Positions 1 through 5,939 of a stretch of DNA of 6,717 bases are shown here, piece by piece; position 1 is the stretch's first letter; the number at the start of each line of letters is the position of its first letter. Below the pieces are notes generated by a model that was not told the DNA's origin, searched no databases, and worked only from the letters and a program-made list of their open reading frames with translations. Position numbers and translations under genes: made by a program. This DNA is from Clostridia bacterium (GTDB lineage Bacteria; Bacillota; Clostridia; UMGS1883). The stretch spans positions 1-6,717 of the forward strand of contig CAAGBE010000071.1 of NCBI GenBank assembly GCA_900768005.1, written 5' to 3'.

Positions 1-704
1 ATTATACGGTACATTTCCTCCGCACTCTCTCCCACGGCAAGTCCGCCGATTGCATAACCATCAAGGTCGAGAGTGGAAATTCTTTTCATATGCTCAATTC
101 TTAAATCTTCATATGTTCCGCCCTGATTTATACCGAAAAGCATCTGGTGTTTGTTTATAGTTTCGGGAAGTGCGTTAAGACGGGCAAGCTCCGCCTTACA
201 TCTCTCAAGCCAGCGGTAGGTACGGTCGCAGGAATTTTTTACATATTCGTAGGGGGCAGGGTTTTCAACACATTCGTCAAATGCCATTGCAATTGTAGAT
301 GCAAGGTTTGACTGAATCTGCATACTTTCCTCGGGACCCATAAATATACGCTTTCCGTCTATGTGCGACTGGAAATTTACACCCTCCTCCGTAATTTTGC
401 GAAGAGATGCAAGGGAAAAAACCTGAAAGCCACCGCTATCAGTGAGTATCGGTCTGTCCCAATTCATAAATTTGTGAAGTCCGCCCATATCACGGATAAG
501 CTCATCTCCGGGACGCACATGAAGATGGTAGGTGTTTGAAAGCTCCACCTGACAGCCTACATCCTTTAGGTCAAGGGATGATACTGCACCCTTGATTGCT
601 GCTGATGTTCCCACATTCATAAATACGGGAGTCTGTATTGTTCCGTGCACGGTCTTAAATGTACCGCGTCTTGCACGGCCTTCTTGATTCAGTAATGTAA
701 ACAT
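1..704 (-). CDS. tgt: Queuine/preQ1 tRNA-ribosyltransferase, 3' end cut by window edge
   Basis: Bacterial tRNA-guanine transglycosylase exchanges guanine-34 in GUN anticodons (Tyr, His, Asn, Asp tRNAs) for preQ1, the first tRNA-bound step of queuosine synthesis in the cytoplasm. The 234 visible codons begin MFTLLNQEGRARRGTF. They include the SNTYHLHVRPG segment (residues 56-66), DSGGFQVFS (89-97) with the substrate-binding Asp89, MAFDEC (140-145) with Asp143, GINQGG (191-196) and GGLAVGE (220-226). Cys145 and Val224 are the residues that in bacterial enzymes allow preQ1 rather than queuine, so preQ1 is the inferred substrate. Family members have about 370-390 residues. The nucleophilic Asp near residue 264 and the C-terminal zinc site (CxCxxC plus His) would lie beyond the window, so completeness cannot be judged. 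The ATG at 702-704 is preceded by AAGGAGA at 709-715, four bases away. It starts 18 bases after the rnj stop and is probably cotranscribed with it. Identification is firm. Confidence 0.96.
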   Translation of the reverse strand, partial: MFTLLNQEGRARRGTFKTVHGTIQTPVFMNVGTSAAIKGAVSSLDLKDVGCQVELSNTYHLHVRPGDELIRDMGGLHKFMNWDRPILTDSGGFQVFSLASLRKITEEGVNFQSHIDGKRIFMGPEESMQIQSNLASTIAMAFDECVENPAPYEYVKNSCDRTYRWLERCKAELARLNALPETINKHQMLFGINQGGTYEDLRIEHMKRISTLDLDGYAIGGLAVGESAEEMYRI

Positions 705-722
705 AATTTCTCCTTAGTTTTC

Positions 723-2390
723 TCACACGTCCATTATCACCGGTAATATCATCGGCTTTCTGTGAGTTCCCTCATAAATATAATTACCCAATGCGTTTTT
801 CACATTGTTCTTAATGGTATTCCAGTCACGGTGATTGGATATGAGAGTATCCTGAAGAGCAATTGTGACAATTCTCTTCATTTCGTCCATAAGGCCCTCG
901 TTATCACGCATATAGATAAATCCCCTTGTAATAACCTCCGGCTCTGCCGACATTTTGTGCGTTTTGCCGTTGATTGCCATAACAACCATTATTATACCGT
1001 CTTCTGCAAGGTGCTTTCTGTCACGGAGGACAATGTTTCCTACATCTCCTACACCATAGCCGTCAACAAGGAGGTCACCTGCCTGAACATTGCCAGTAAC
1101 CTTGGCACTGTCCGCTGTAAATTCAAGCACGCTACCGTTTTCAAGCTTGAAAATATTCTTTCTGGGGATTCCCATTTCCTCCGCAAGCATTGCATGACGG
1201 CGGAGATGACGGCTTTCACCATGTACGGGAATAAAGAACTTGGGCTTTACAAGTCCCATTATTATTTTAAGCTCTTCCCTGCAGGCGTGTCCTGATACGT
1301 GTACCTCCGTAAGTGCGGAATGTACAACCTCGGCACCCTTTCTGTAAAGCTCATTAATTACATTGGATACTGTCTTTTCGTTTCCGGGGATGGGAGATGC
1401 GGAAATAATTACAAGGTCACCCTTTCCAATCTCCACCTTTTTATGGTCGGAAAATGCCATACGGGTAAGTGCACTCATAGGTTCGCCCTGACTTCCCGTT
1501 GTGATGATTACAAGCTGATGGTCCTGATACTTTTTAACATCCTCAATAGGAATCATTGTCCCCTCAGGAATTTTAAGATAACCGAGGGTTGAGGCAACAT
1601 CAATTATATTGACCATACTTCTGCCCGAAACAGCCACCTTTCTGCGGTTGCGGACAGCGGCATTTATTACCTGCTGAACACGGTCAACATTGGATGCAAA
1701 AGTTGCAACAAATATTCTTGATCGGGTTCCCTTAAAAAGAGTTTCAAAGGTTTCACCGACAGTTCTTTCACTCATTGTATAACCGGGGCGTTCTACGTTT
1801 GTAGAGTCGCTCATAAGGGCGAGTACACCCTGTTTTCCAAGCTCACCAAAGCGTGCAAGGTCAATCATACTGCCCTCAATCGGGGTACAGTCAATTTTGA
1901 AGTCACCCGTATGGACAACAGTACCCACTGGGGTTTTTATTGCCATACCGACAGCATCGCTGATACTGTGATTAACACGGATAAATTCAACGCTGATATT
2001 TTTGCCGATTTTAGCCGTATCCCCTGCCTTTACACGGTTAAGCCTGGCTACAGACAAAATTCCGTGTTCCTTAAGCTTCTGCTCTATAAGTCCGCAGGCA
2101 AGACGTGTTCCGTAAACAGGAACATTTACACTGCGCAGAAGATACGCAATACTTCCTATATGATCCTCGTGCCCGTGAGTTATTACTATGCCCTTTACCT
2201 TGTCCTTGTTATTGACAAGATATGTCATATCGGGAATAACGCAGTCTACACCAAACATTCCATCCTCGGGGAATGCCATACCGCAATCGACAACTAAAAT
2301 TTCACCGCCAATTTCAAAGGCAGTAATATTCTTGCCGATTTCATTCAATCCGCCGAGAGGAATCATCTTCAATTTTAATTTTTTTGCCAT
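723..2390 (-). CDS. rnj: Ribonuclease J (metallo-beta-lactamase/beta-CASP RNase)
   Basis: RNase J is a zinc-dependent 5'-to-3' exoribonuclease and endoribonuclease acting in mRNA turnover and rRNA maturation in Firmicutes. The 555-residue product equals the length of Bacillus subtilis RNase J1. Visible metal ligands are the HGHEDH motif (His72, His74, Asp76, His77), His141 in VNHSIS, Asp163 in HTGDFK, and His390 in IPVHGE. The beta-CASP part includes SDSTN (194-198), FASN (231-234), SGRSM (255-259), TGSQGEPM (298-305) and HVSGH (364-368). The C-terminal domain ends in the conserved MILPVIMDV. All catalytic residues are intact, which favours an active J1-like enzyme over a degenerate J2. I chose the ATG at 2388-2390 because AAGGAGA lies seven bases upstream and the protein then starts MAKKLKLKMIPLGG. 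An in-frame ATG at 2439-2441 directly abuts an AGGAG with no spacing and adds 17 residues without family likeness. It heads the rnj-tgt unit. Confidence 0.97.
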   Translation of the reverse strand: MAKKLKLKMIPLGGLNEIGKNITAFEIGGEILVVDCGMAFPEDGMFGVDCVIPDMTYLVNNKDKVKGIVITHGHEDHIGSIAYLLRSVNVPVYGTRLACGLIEQKLKEHGILSVARLNRVKAGDTAKIGKNISVEFIRVNHSISDAVGMAIKTPVGTVVHTGDFKIDCTPIEGSMIDLARFGELGKQGVLALMSDSTNVERPGYTMSERTVGETFETLFKGTRSRIFVATFASNVDRVQQVINAAVRNRRKVAVSGRSMVNIIDVASTLGYLKIPEGTMIPIEDVKKYQDHQLVIITTGSQGEPMSALTRMAFSDHKKVEIGKGDLVIISASPIPGNEKTVSNVINELYRKGAEVVHSALTEVHVSGHACREELKIIMGLVKPKFFIPVHGESRHLRRHAMLAEEMGIPRKNIFKLENGSVLEFTADSAKVTGNVQAGDLLVDGYGVGDVGNIVLRDRKHLAEDGIIMVVMAINGKTHKMSAEPEVITRGFIYMRDNEGLMDEMKRIVTIALQDTLISNHRDWNTIKNNVKNALGNYIYEGTHRKPMILPVIMDV

Positions 2391-2520
2391 TATTTTCTCC
2401 TTTTCATATCTACGGTTTACAAAGAGATATGTCCTGAACATCTCCTATGTACATTGCTTCATATCCCTCACCGCTGTATTCAGTACTACTGAGGTTACAT
2501 CTAAGTATACGCCTCTTCAA
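2391..2520 (-). promoter_or_regulatory. 5' leader of rnj with possible structure and short open frame
   Basis: If transcription starts about seven bases after the TATAAT at 2527-2532, the rnj mRNA has a leader of about 130 nt. Two helices can be drawn and exclude each other. One pairs UGAAGAG (2513-2519) with CUCUUUG (2420-2426). The other pairs GAGGGAUAUG (2460-2469) with CAUAUCUCUU (2422-2431). CCUCA (2490-2494) can also pair with UGAGG (2466-2470). A reading frame of 36 codons without a stop runs from a TTG at 2518-2520 to a TAG at 2410-2412, 19 bases before rnj. It has no clear ribosome binding site at its 5' end. I do not recognise a known riboswitch class. The leader length follows from the promoter; any regulatory role is inference. 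Confidence 0.4.
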
Positions 2521-2526
2521 TGAGTA

Positions 2527-2554
2527 ATTATACCATAAAGAGGTAAAAAGTCAA
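2527..2554 (-). promoter_or_regulatory. Sigma-A-type promoter of rnj-tgt
   Basis: On the minus strand a -35 box TTGACT (2549-2554) and a perfect -10 box TATAAT (2527-2532) are separated by 16 bases. Transcription would start near 2520. This is the best promoter match in the window and points at rnj. A second minus-strand TTGACA at 2585-2590 has no good -10 partner. Confidence 0.8.
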
Positions 2555-2598
2555 CAAAATTAATAGCCGATAATTGCTACTATTTGTCAAATTTTTTC

Positions 2599-2627
2599 TT
2601 TACTAATTACCTATTATATGCTATAAT
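2599..2627 (+). promoter_or_regulatory. Possible distal promoter toward argC
   Basis: TTTACT (2599-2604) and a perfect TATAAT (2622-2627) are 17 bases apart, and TGC just before the -10 gives an extended -10 element. The predicted start near 2634 would give argC a leader of about 175 nt. Only an AT-rich stretch without a credible gene follows before argC. The elements are seen; use of the promoter, and whether it serves argC, is inferred. Confidence 0.5.
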
Positions 2628-2656
2628 AAATTGATTTGTTGCGGAGATATTTCAGA

Positions 2657-2674
2657 ATTTAATATTTATGCACA
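2657..2674 (+). promoter_or_regulatory. Weak second ArgR-box-like site
   Basis: ATTTAATATTTATGCACA matches the classical ARG box pattern TNTGAATWWWWATTCANW except at three positions, in AT-rich DNA where chance matches are common. It lies just downstream of the distal promoter and 86 bases upstream of the stronger site at 2743-2760, a spacing that could suit a looped or two-site ArgR complex. Support is thin. Confidence 0.25.
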
Positions 2675-2742
2675 ATTTTTTCTTGCTTTTTTAAGCTATT
2701 TTTGGCGTTTTACAAAAATTTTAAGAATTTTTATGCAAAAAG

Positions 2743-2760
2743 CTTGCATATTTATACATT
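2743..2760 (+). promoter_or_regulatory. Candidate ArgR operator (ARG box) at argC promoter
   Basis: CTTGCATATTTATACATT is an imperfect palindrome with half-sites TGCATA and TATACA. It agrees with TNTGAATWWWWATTCANW at all but three positions. It covers the -35 box and much of the spacer of the proximal argC promoter, where a bound arginine-ArgR/AhrC hexamer would block RNA polymerase. The site and its placement are seen; binding by ArgR is inferred from the arg operon that follows. Confidence 0.5.
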
Positions 2761-2772
2761 ATGAGTTAGAAT
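2744..2772 (+). promoter_or_regulatory. Proximal promoter of the argCJBD operon
   Basis: A good -10 box TAGAAT (2767-2772, five of six matches) lies 17 bases after a poor -35 TTGCAT (2744-2749). The expected start is near 2779, giving a leader of about 30 nt that carries the argC ribosome binding site GGAG at 2795-2798. The weak -35 is overlapped by the ArgR-like operator. Confidence 0.5.
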
Positions 2773-2808
2773 ATACAAAACGTGATTTTGTATTGGAGCG
2801 ATTTTGTT

Positions 2809-3741
2809 ATGAAAAAGGTATTTATTGACGGCAGTGCCGGCACTACGGGACTGAGGATAGTTGAAAGACTTTCCAAAAGAAATGATATAGAACTTATAAA
2901 GCTCCCCGAGGAGCTTCGCAAGGATAACGACGCAAGAAAGAAAGCACTTAATTCCTGTGACATTGCTTTCCTGTGTCTTCCCGACGCAGCCGCAATAGAA
3001 GCTGTTAATATGATTGAAAATGAAAATGTAGTTGTTCTTGACACCTCCACGGCACACAGAACAAACGATAATTGGGCATACGGATTCCCCGAGCTTTCCA
3101 AAGAGCATTTTGAAAAGGTAGCCTCTGCAAAGAGAATTGCAGTCCCTGGTTGTCACGCAAGCGGATTCATTGCACTTGTATATCCCCTCATTGAAAAAGG
3201 GATTATTGACAAGGATGCGCTTCTTACCTGCCACAGCATTACAGGTTACAGCGGCGGTGGAAAGAAAATGATAGCTGAGTATGAGGCTGAAGAAAGAAAC
3301 GAACTTTTCGATGGGCCCCGTCAGTATGCACTCGGTCAGACCCACAAGCATCTTCCCGAAATGGGCAAGGTAACAGGGCTTACAAACGCCCCCATATTCT
3401 GCCCCATTGTATCAGATTTTTACAGCGGTATGGCAGTAACCGTACCGGTTTTCAAAAGTCAGCTTAATGACGGTTTTACCGTAGAAGATATTAAGAAAGC
3501 ATACAAAGAAAAATATACAGGCGAAATTGTTACTTATCTTGACAGCATTGATGAAAGCGGACTTATAAGTGCAAATGCACTTTCTTTCAAGGATTCAATG
3601 CAGATAACAGTTTCGGGTAATGATGAGAGAATTCTTCTCGTTGCAAGATATGACAATCTCGGGAAGGGTGCCTCCGGTGCGGCACTTGAATGTATGAACA
3701 TAGCAATGGGAAATTCGCCCTCCGATATGCTCGATATATGA
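2809..3741 (+). CDS. argC: N-acetyl-gamma-glutamyl-phosphate reductase, type 2 (short form)
   Basis: This enzyme reduces N-acetylglutamyl phosphate to N-acetylglutamate semialdehyde with NADPH, the third step of arginine synthesis in the cytoplasm. The 310-residue product starts MKKVFIDGSAGTTGLRI, a dinucleotide-binding loop at residues 6-14. DTSTAHR follows at 78-84. The catalytic cysteine is Cys115 in VPGCHASGF. GYSGGGKK lies at 146-153, and QTHKHLPEM (177-185) holds the likely catalytic histidine. The compact length and the DTSTAHR and PGCHASGF segments fit the type 2 AGPR family (about 310 residues) rather than the common form of about 345 residues. The ATG at 2809 has GGAG ten bases upstream. 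An in-frame GTG at 2782 would add nine residues of no family likeness and lies close to the predicted transcription start, so I reject it. It is the first gene of the operon and argJ starts 13 bases after its stop. Confidence 0.95.
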   Translation: MKKVFIDGSAGTTGLRIVERLSKRNDIELIKLPEELRKDNDARKKALNSCDIAFLCLPDAAAIEAVNMIENENVVVLDTSTAHRTNDNWAYGFPELSKEHFEKVASAKRIAVPGCHASGFIALVYPLIEKGIIDKDALLTCHSITGYSGGGKKMIAEYEAEERNELFDGPRQYALGQTHKHLPEMGKVTGLTNAPIFCPIVSDFYSGMAVTVPVFKSQLNDGFTVEDIKKAYKEKYTGEIVTYLDSIDESGLISANALSFKDSMQITVSGNDERILLVARYDNLGKGASGAALECMNIAMGNSPSDMLDI

Positions 3742-3754
3742 AAGGATGATACAG

Positions 3755-4978
3755 ATGTTTAATATAATTGAAGGCGGCGTATGTGCGCCGAAAGGGTTTT
3801 CTGCAAACGGTATTCACTGCGGAATCCGTAAAAGCCGTACAAAGCGCGATATTGCACTTATCGTAAGTGATGTTCCCGCTGCTGCAGCTGCTACATATAC
3901 AACGAATCTTGTTAAGGGTGCTCCGCTCACAGTTACCAAAAACAACATTGCAAACGGATATGCACAGGCGGTTATCTGCAACAGCGGTAATGCAAACACC
4001 TGTAATGCAAACGGAATAGAAGTTGCAGAAGCAATGTGCAGGCTTGTTGCAGAGCATACAAACATTAAGGCAGAAGATGTTATCGTAGCTTCAACCGGTG
4101 TTATCGGTCAGCCTCTCGACCTTGAGCCGATTGCAAACGGTATGAAGGAACTTGCAGCAGGTCTTGGAAAAACCAGCGAACACGGGGATTTCGCTTCTGA
4201 AGCAATTCTCACAACCGACCTTGTGAAAAAGGAAATTGCAATAAGCTTTACCCTAGGTGGTAAGGAATGTAAGATTGCAGGTATTGCAAAGGGTAGCGGT
4301 ATGATTCATCCCAACATGGCAACAATGCTTGTGTTTATTACAACGGATGCAGCAGTTTCTCCCAAGATGCTTCAGAAAGCACTTTCAACTGATATTAAAA
4401 ACACATTCAATATGATAAGCATTGACGGTGATACTTCTACAAATGATATGGTTAGTGTTATGGCAAATGGACTTGCGGGAAATACAATGATTGAGTCCGA
4501 GGGCGAAGATTTTGAAATTTTTGCAAAGGCGCTTAACACAGTTACAATCCACCTGTGCAAGATGATTGCAGCTGACGGTGAGGGTGCAACAAAGCTTCTT
4601 GAGTGTGCGGTAAGCGGTGCAAAGGATGAAAAATGTGCAAAAACAGTTGCAAAATCCGTTATCTGCTCTTCCCTTCTTAAAGCCGCTATGTTCGGTGCCG
4701 ATGCAAACTGGGGCAGAGTGCTTTGTGCAATCGGTTACAGCGGTGCAGACGTGGATGTTAACAAAATCGATGTATCTTTCAGTTCCAATGAGGGAACAAT
4801 CGCAGTTTGCAAAAGCGGTGCAGGTGTAGATTTTTCTGAAGAAATTGCAAAGAAAATATTGCTTGAAAAGGAAATTAATATTATAATAAACCTTAACGAC
4901 GGTGACGCTTCCGCTACTGCATGGGGATGCGACCTGACATACGATTATGTAAAAATCAACGGTGACTACCGTACATGA
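3755..4978 (+). CDS. argJ: Glutamate N-acetyltransferase / ornithine acetyltransferase
   Basis: ArgJ moves the acetyl group from N-acetylornithine to glutamate, making ornithine and regenerating N-acetylglutamate; some members also use acetyl-CoA. The 407-residue product matches the usual family length. It begins MFNIIEGGVCAPKGFSANGI. STGVIG (113-118) supplies the oxyanion-hole Thr-Gly at 115-116. The self-cleavage site is in HPNMATMLVF, between Ala189 and Thr190, leaving Thr190 as nucleophile of the beta chain. DGDTSTND (224-231) and FGADANWGRV (313-322) are conserved, and the C-terminus ATAWGCDLTYDYVKINGDYR is typical. The start at 3755 has AAAGGA (3741-3746) eight bases upstream. The ATG at 3746 overlaps that same ribosome binding site and is unlikely. 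Whether it is mono- or bifunctional cannot be read from the sequence. Its presence means this operon runs the acetyl-recycling pathway and would not need ArgE. Confidence 0.97.
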   Translation: MFNIIEGGVCAPKGFSANGIHCGIRKSRTKRDIALIVSDVPAAAAATYTTNLVKGAPLTVTKNNIANGYAQAVICNSGNANTCNANGIEVAEAMCRLVAEHTNIKAEDVIVASTGVIGQPLDLEPIANGMKELAAGLGKTSEHGDFASEAILTTDLVKKEIAISFTLGGKECKIAGIAKGSGMIHPNMATMLVFITTDAAVSPKMLQKALSTDIKNTFNMISIDGDTSTNDMVSVMANGLAGNTMIESEGEDFEIFAKALNTVTIHLCKMIAADGEGATKLLECAVSGAKDEKCAKTVAKSVICSSLLKAAMFGADANWGRVLCAIGYSGADVDVNKIDVSFSSNEGTIAVCKSGAGVDFSEEIAKKILLEKEINIIINLNDGDASATAWGCDLTYDYVKINGDYRT

Positions 4979-5013
4979 TACTGTAACGAAGAAAAGTTTT
5001 GGAGGAAAGAACA

Positions 5014-5874
5014 ATGACTAACGCACAAAGAGCTGAGGTTTTAACTCAGGCACTTCCTTACATACAGAAATATACAGATAAGATTATTGTTGTTAAGTAC
5101 GGCGGTAATGCAATGATTAATGACGAGCTTAAAGATGCCGTTATGGGTGACATTGTTCTTCTCTCCCTTATCGGTATTAAGGTTGTTCTTGTCCACGGCG
5201 GCGGTCCCGAAATCACGCAGATGCTTAAGGCTGTGGGAAAGGAATCCCAGTTTGTAAACGGACTTCGTGTTACAGACAAGGAAACAGTTGACATCGTACA
5301 GATGGTGCTTGCAGGTAAGGTTAACAAGAATCTTGTAAATCTTCTTCATCATAAGGGCGGTAAAGCTGTCGGTCTTTGCGGTATTGACGGTCATATGATT
5401 GAGGCAGAAGTTCTCAATCCCGAACTGGGCTTCGTTGGTGAAATTACCAATGTTAATGTAGAGCCAATTACAGATGTTCTGGAAAAGGGTTATATTCCCG
5501 TAATTTCCACAGTAGGCTGTGACAAAGAGGGTAATGTTTATAATATCAACGCTGATACAGCAGCCTCCAAAATTGCAGGAATTTTAGGCGCTGAAAGTCT
5601 TATTTCCATGACTGATATTGAGGGTATTCTTCGTGATAAGGATGACCCCTCTACTCTTATTTCCAAAATTGATGTTAATGAAGCACCCGCTCTTTTTGAG
5701 GAAGGTGTTATCTCCGGCGGTATGATTCCCAAGGTGGAATGTTGTATTGATGCAATTCATAGCGGTGTGAGAAAAGTATTTATTATAGACGGAAGAATTC
5801 CCCACTCCATACTTGTCGAGACCTTGACTGATGAAGGTATCGGCACTATGTTTGTTGACGGGAAACGAAAGTAG
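5014..5874 (+). CDS. argB: Acetylglutamate kinase, probably arginine-inhibited
   Basis: ArgB phosphorylates N-acetylglutamate with ATP, the second step of the pathway and its usual control point when ArgJ is present. The 286-residue amino-acid-kinase-fold protein shows VVKYGGNAM (26-34) with Lys28, the glycine loop VHGGGPEI (60-67), NGLRVTD (82-88) with Arg85 for substrate binding, NINADTAASKIAG (177-189) with Asp181, and GGMIPKVE (235-242) with Lys240. An N-terminal helix of about 20 residues precedes the kinase core. The C-terminus IPHSILVETLTDEGIGTMF (262-280) fits the pattern of hexameric, arginine-sensitive enzymes; the E. coli enzyme lacks these parts. The start at 5014 has GGAGG (5001-5005) eight bases upstream. 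A TTG at 4999 overlaps that site and is rejected. The gene follows argJ by 35 bases and precedes argD, with a stem-loop in the gap. Confidence 0.97.
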   Translation: MTNAQRAEVLTQALPYIQKYTDKIIVVKYGGNAMINDELKDAVMGDIVLLSLIGIKVVLVHGGGPEITQMLKAVGKESQFVNGLRVTDKETVDIVQMVLAGKVNKNLVNLLHHKGGKAVGLCGIDGHMIEAEVLNPELGFVGEITNVNVEPITDVLEKGYIPVISTVGCDKEGNVYNINADTAASKIAGILGAESLISMTDIEGILRDKDDPSTLISKIDVNEAPALFEEGVISGGMIPKVECCIDAIHSGVRKVFIIDGRIPHSILVETLTDEGIGTMFVDGKRK

Positions 5875-5879
5875 CTTAT

Positions 5880-5916
5880 AAATTACGGTGTGCAGGAGAG
5901 CTGCACACCGTAATTT
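5880..5916 (+). promoter_or_regulatory. Perfect 16-bp stem-loop between argB and argD
   Basis: AAATTACGGTGTGCAG (5880-5895) and its exact reverse complement (5901-5916) flank the five-base loop GAGAG. The hairpin starts six bases after the argB stop and ends ten bases before AAGGAG, the argD ribosome binding site. The 3' arm ends in AATTT followed by GGG, so there is no uridine run after the stem as in a strong intrinsic terminator. Likely roles are a partial terminator, a 3'-end stabiliser or a processing site that lowers argD output relative to argCJB. The structure is plain from the sequence; the role is inference. Confidence 0.8.
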
Positions 5917-5939
5917 GGGATATATAAGGAGTAATTTTT

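Noticed and set aside
1..30. Adapter at the left end as well
   Set aside because: The first bases translate correctly as Tgt (EEMYRI), so the left edge is ordinary genomic sequence.
762..1295. Plus-strand open frame of 177 codons opposite rnj
   Set aside because: It lies wholly antisense to a gene with all RNase J motifs, is rich in Cys and His as mirror frames often are, and has no family likeness. The same holds for the plus-strand frames at 1299-1592, 1911-2297 and 2188-2523.
2391..2441. Longer RNase J start at 2441
   Set aside because: The AGGAG directly touches this ATG, leaving no spacing, while the ATG at 2390 has an ideal site and gives the usual 555 residues.
2420..2520. Lysine-riboswitch-like GAGGCG...GAGGG pieces in the rnj leader
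   Set aside because: The leader is too short (about 100 bases against about 170) and lacks the conserved core and its order of helices.
2685..2703. GCTT-TTTT-AAGC followed by TATTTTT as a terminator or attenuator before argC
   Set aside because: The stem is only four base pairs, too weak for intrinsic termination, and such pieces are expected in DNA this AT-rich.
2631..2828. 65-codon plus-strand frame before argC
   Set aside because: It begins at a TTG upstream of the only nearby GGAG, overlaps the argC start out of frame, covers the promoter and operator, and has AT-driven composition (Phe, Ile, Tyr, Lys).
2752..3351. Minus-strand open frame of 199 codons opposite argC
   Set aside because: It is antisense to argC with Cys-rich, low-likeness protein. 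The minus-strand frames opposite argJ, argB and argD (for example 4385-5014, 5041-5394 and 6153-6431) are rejected for the same reason.
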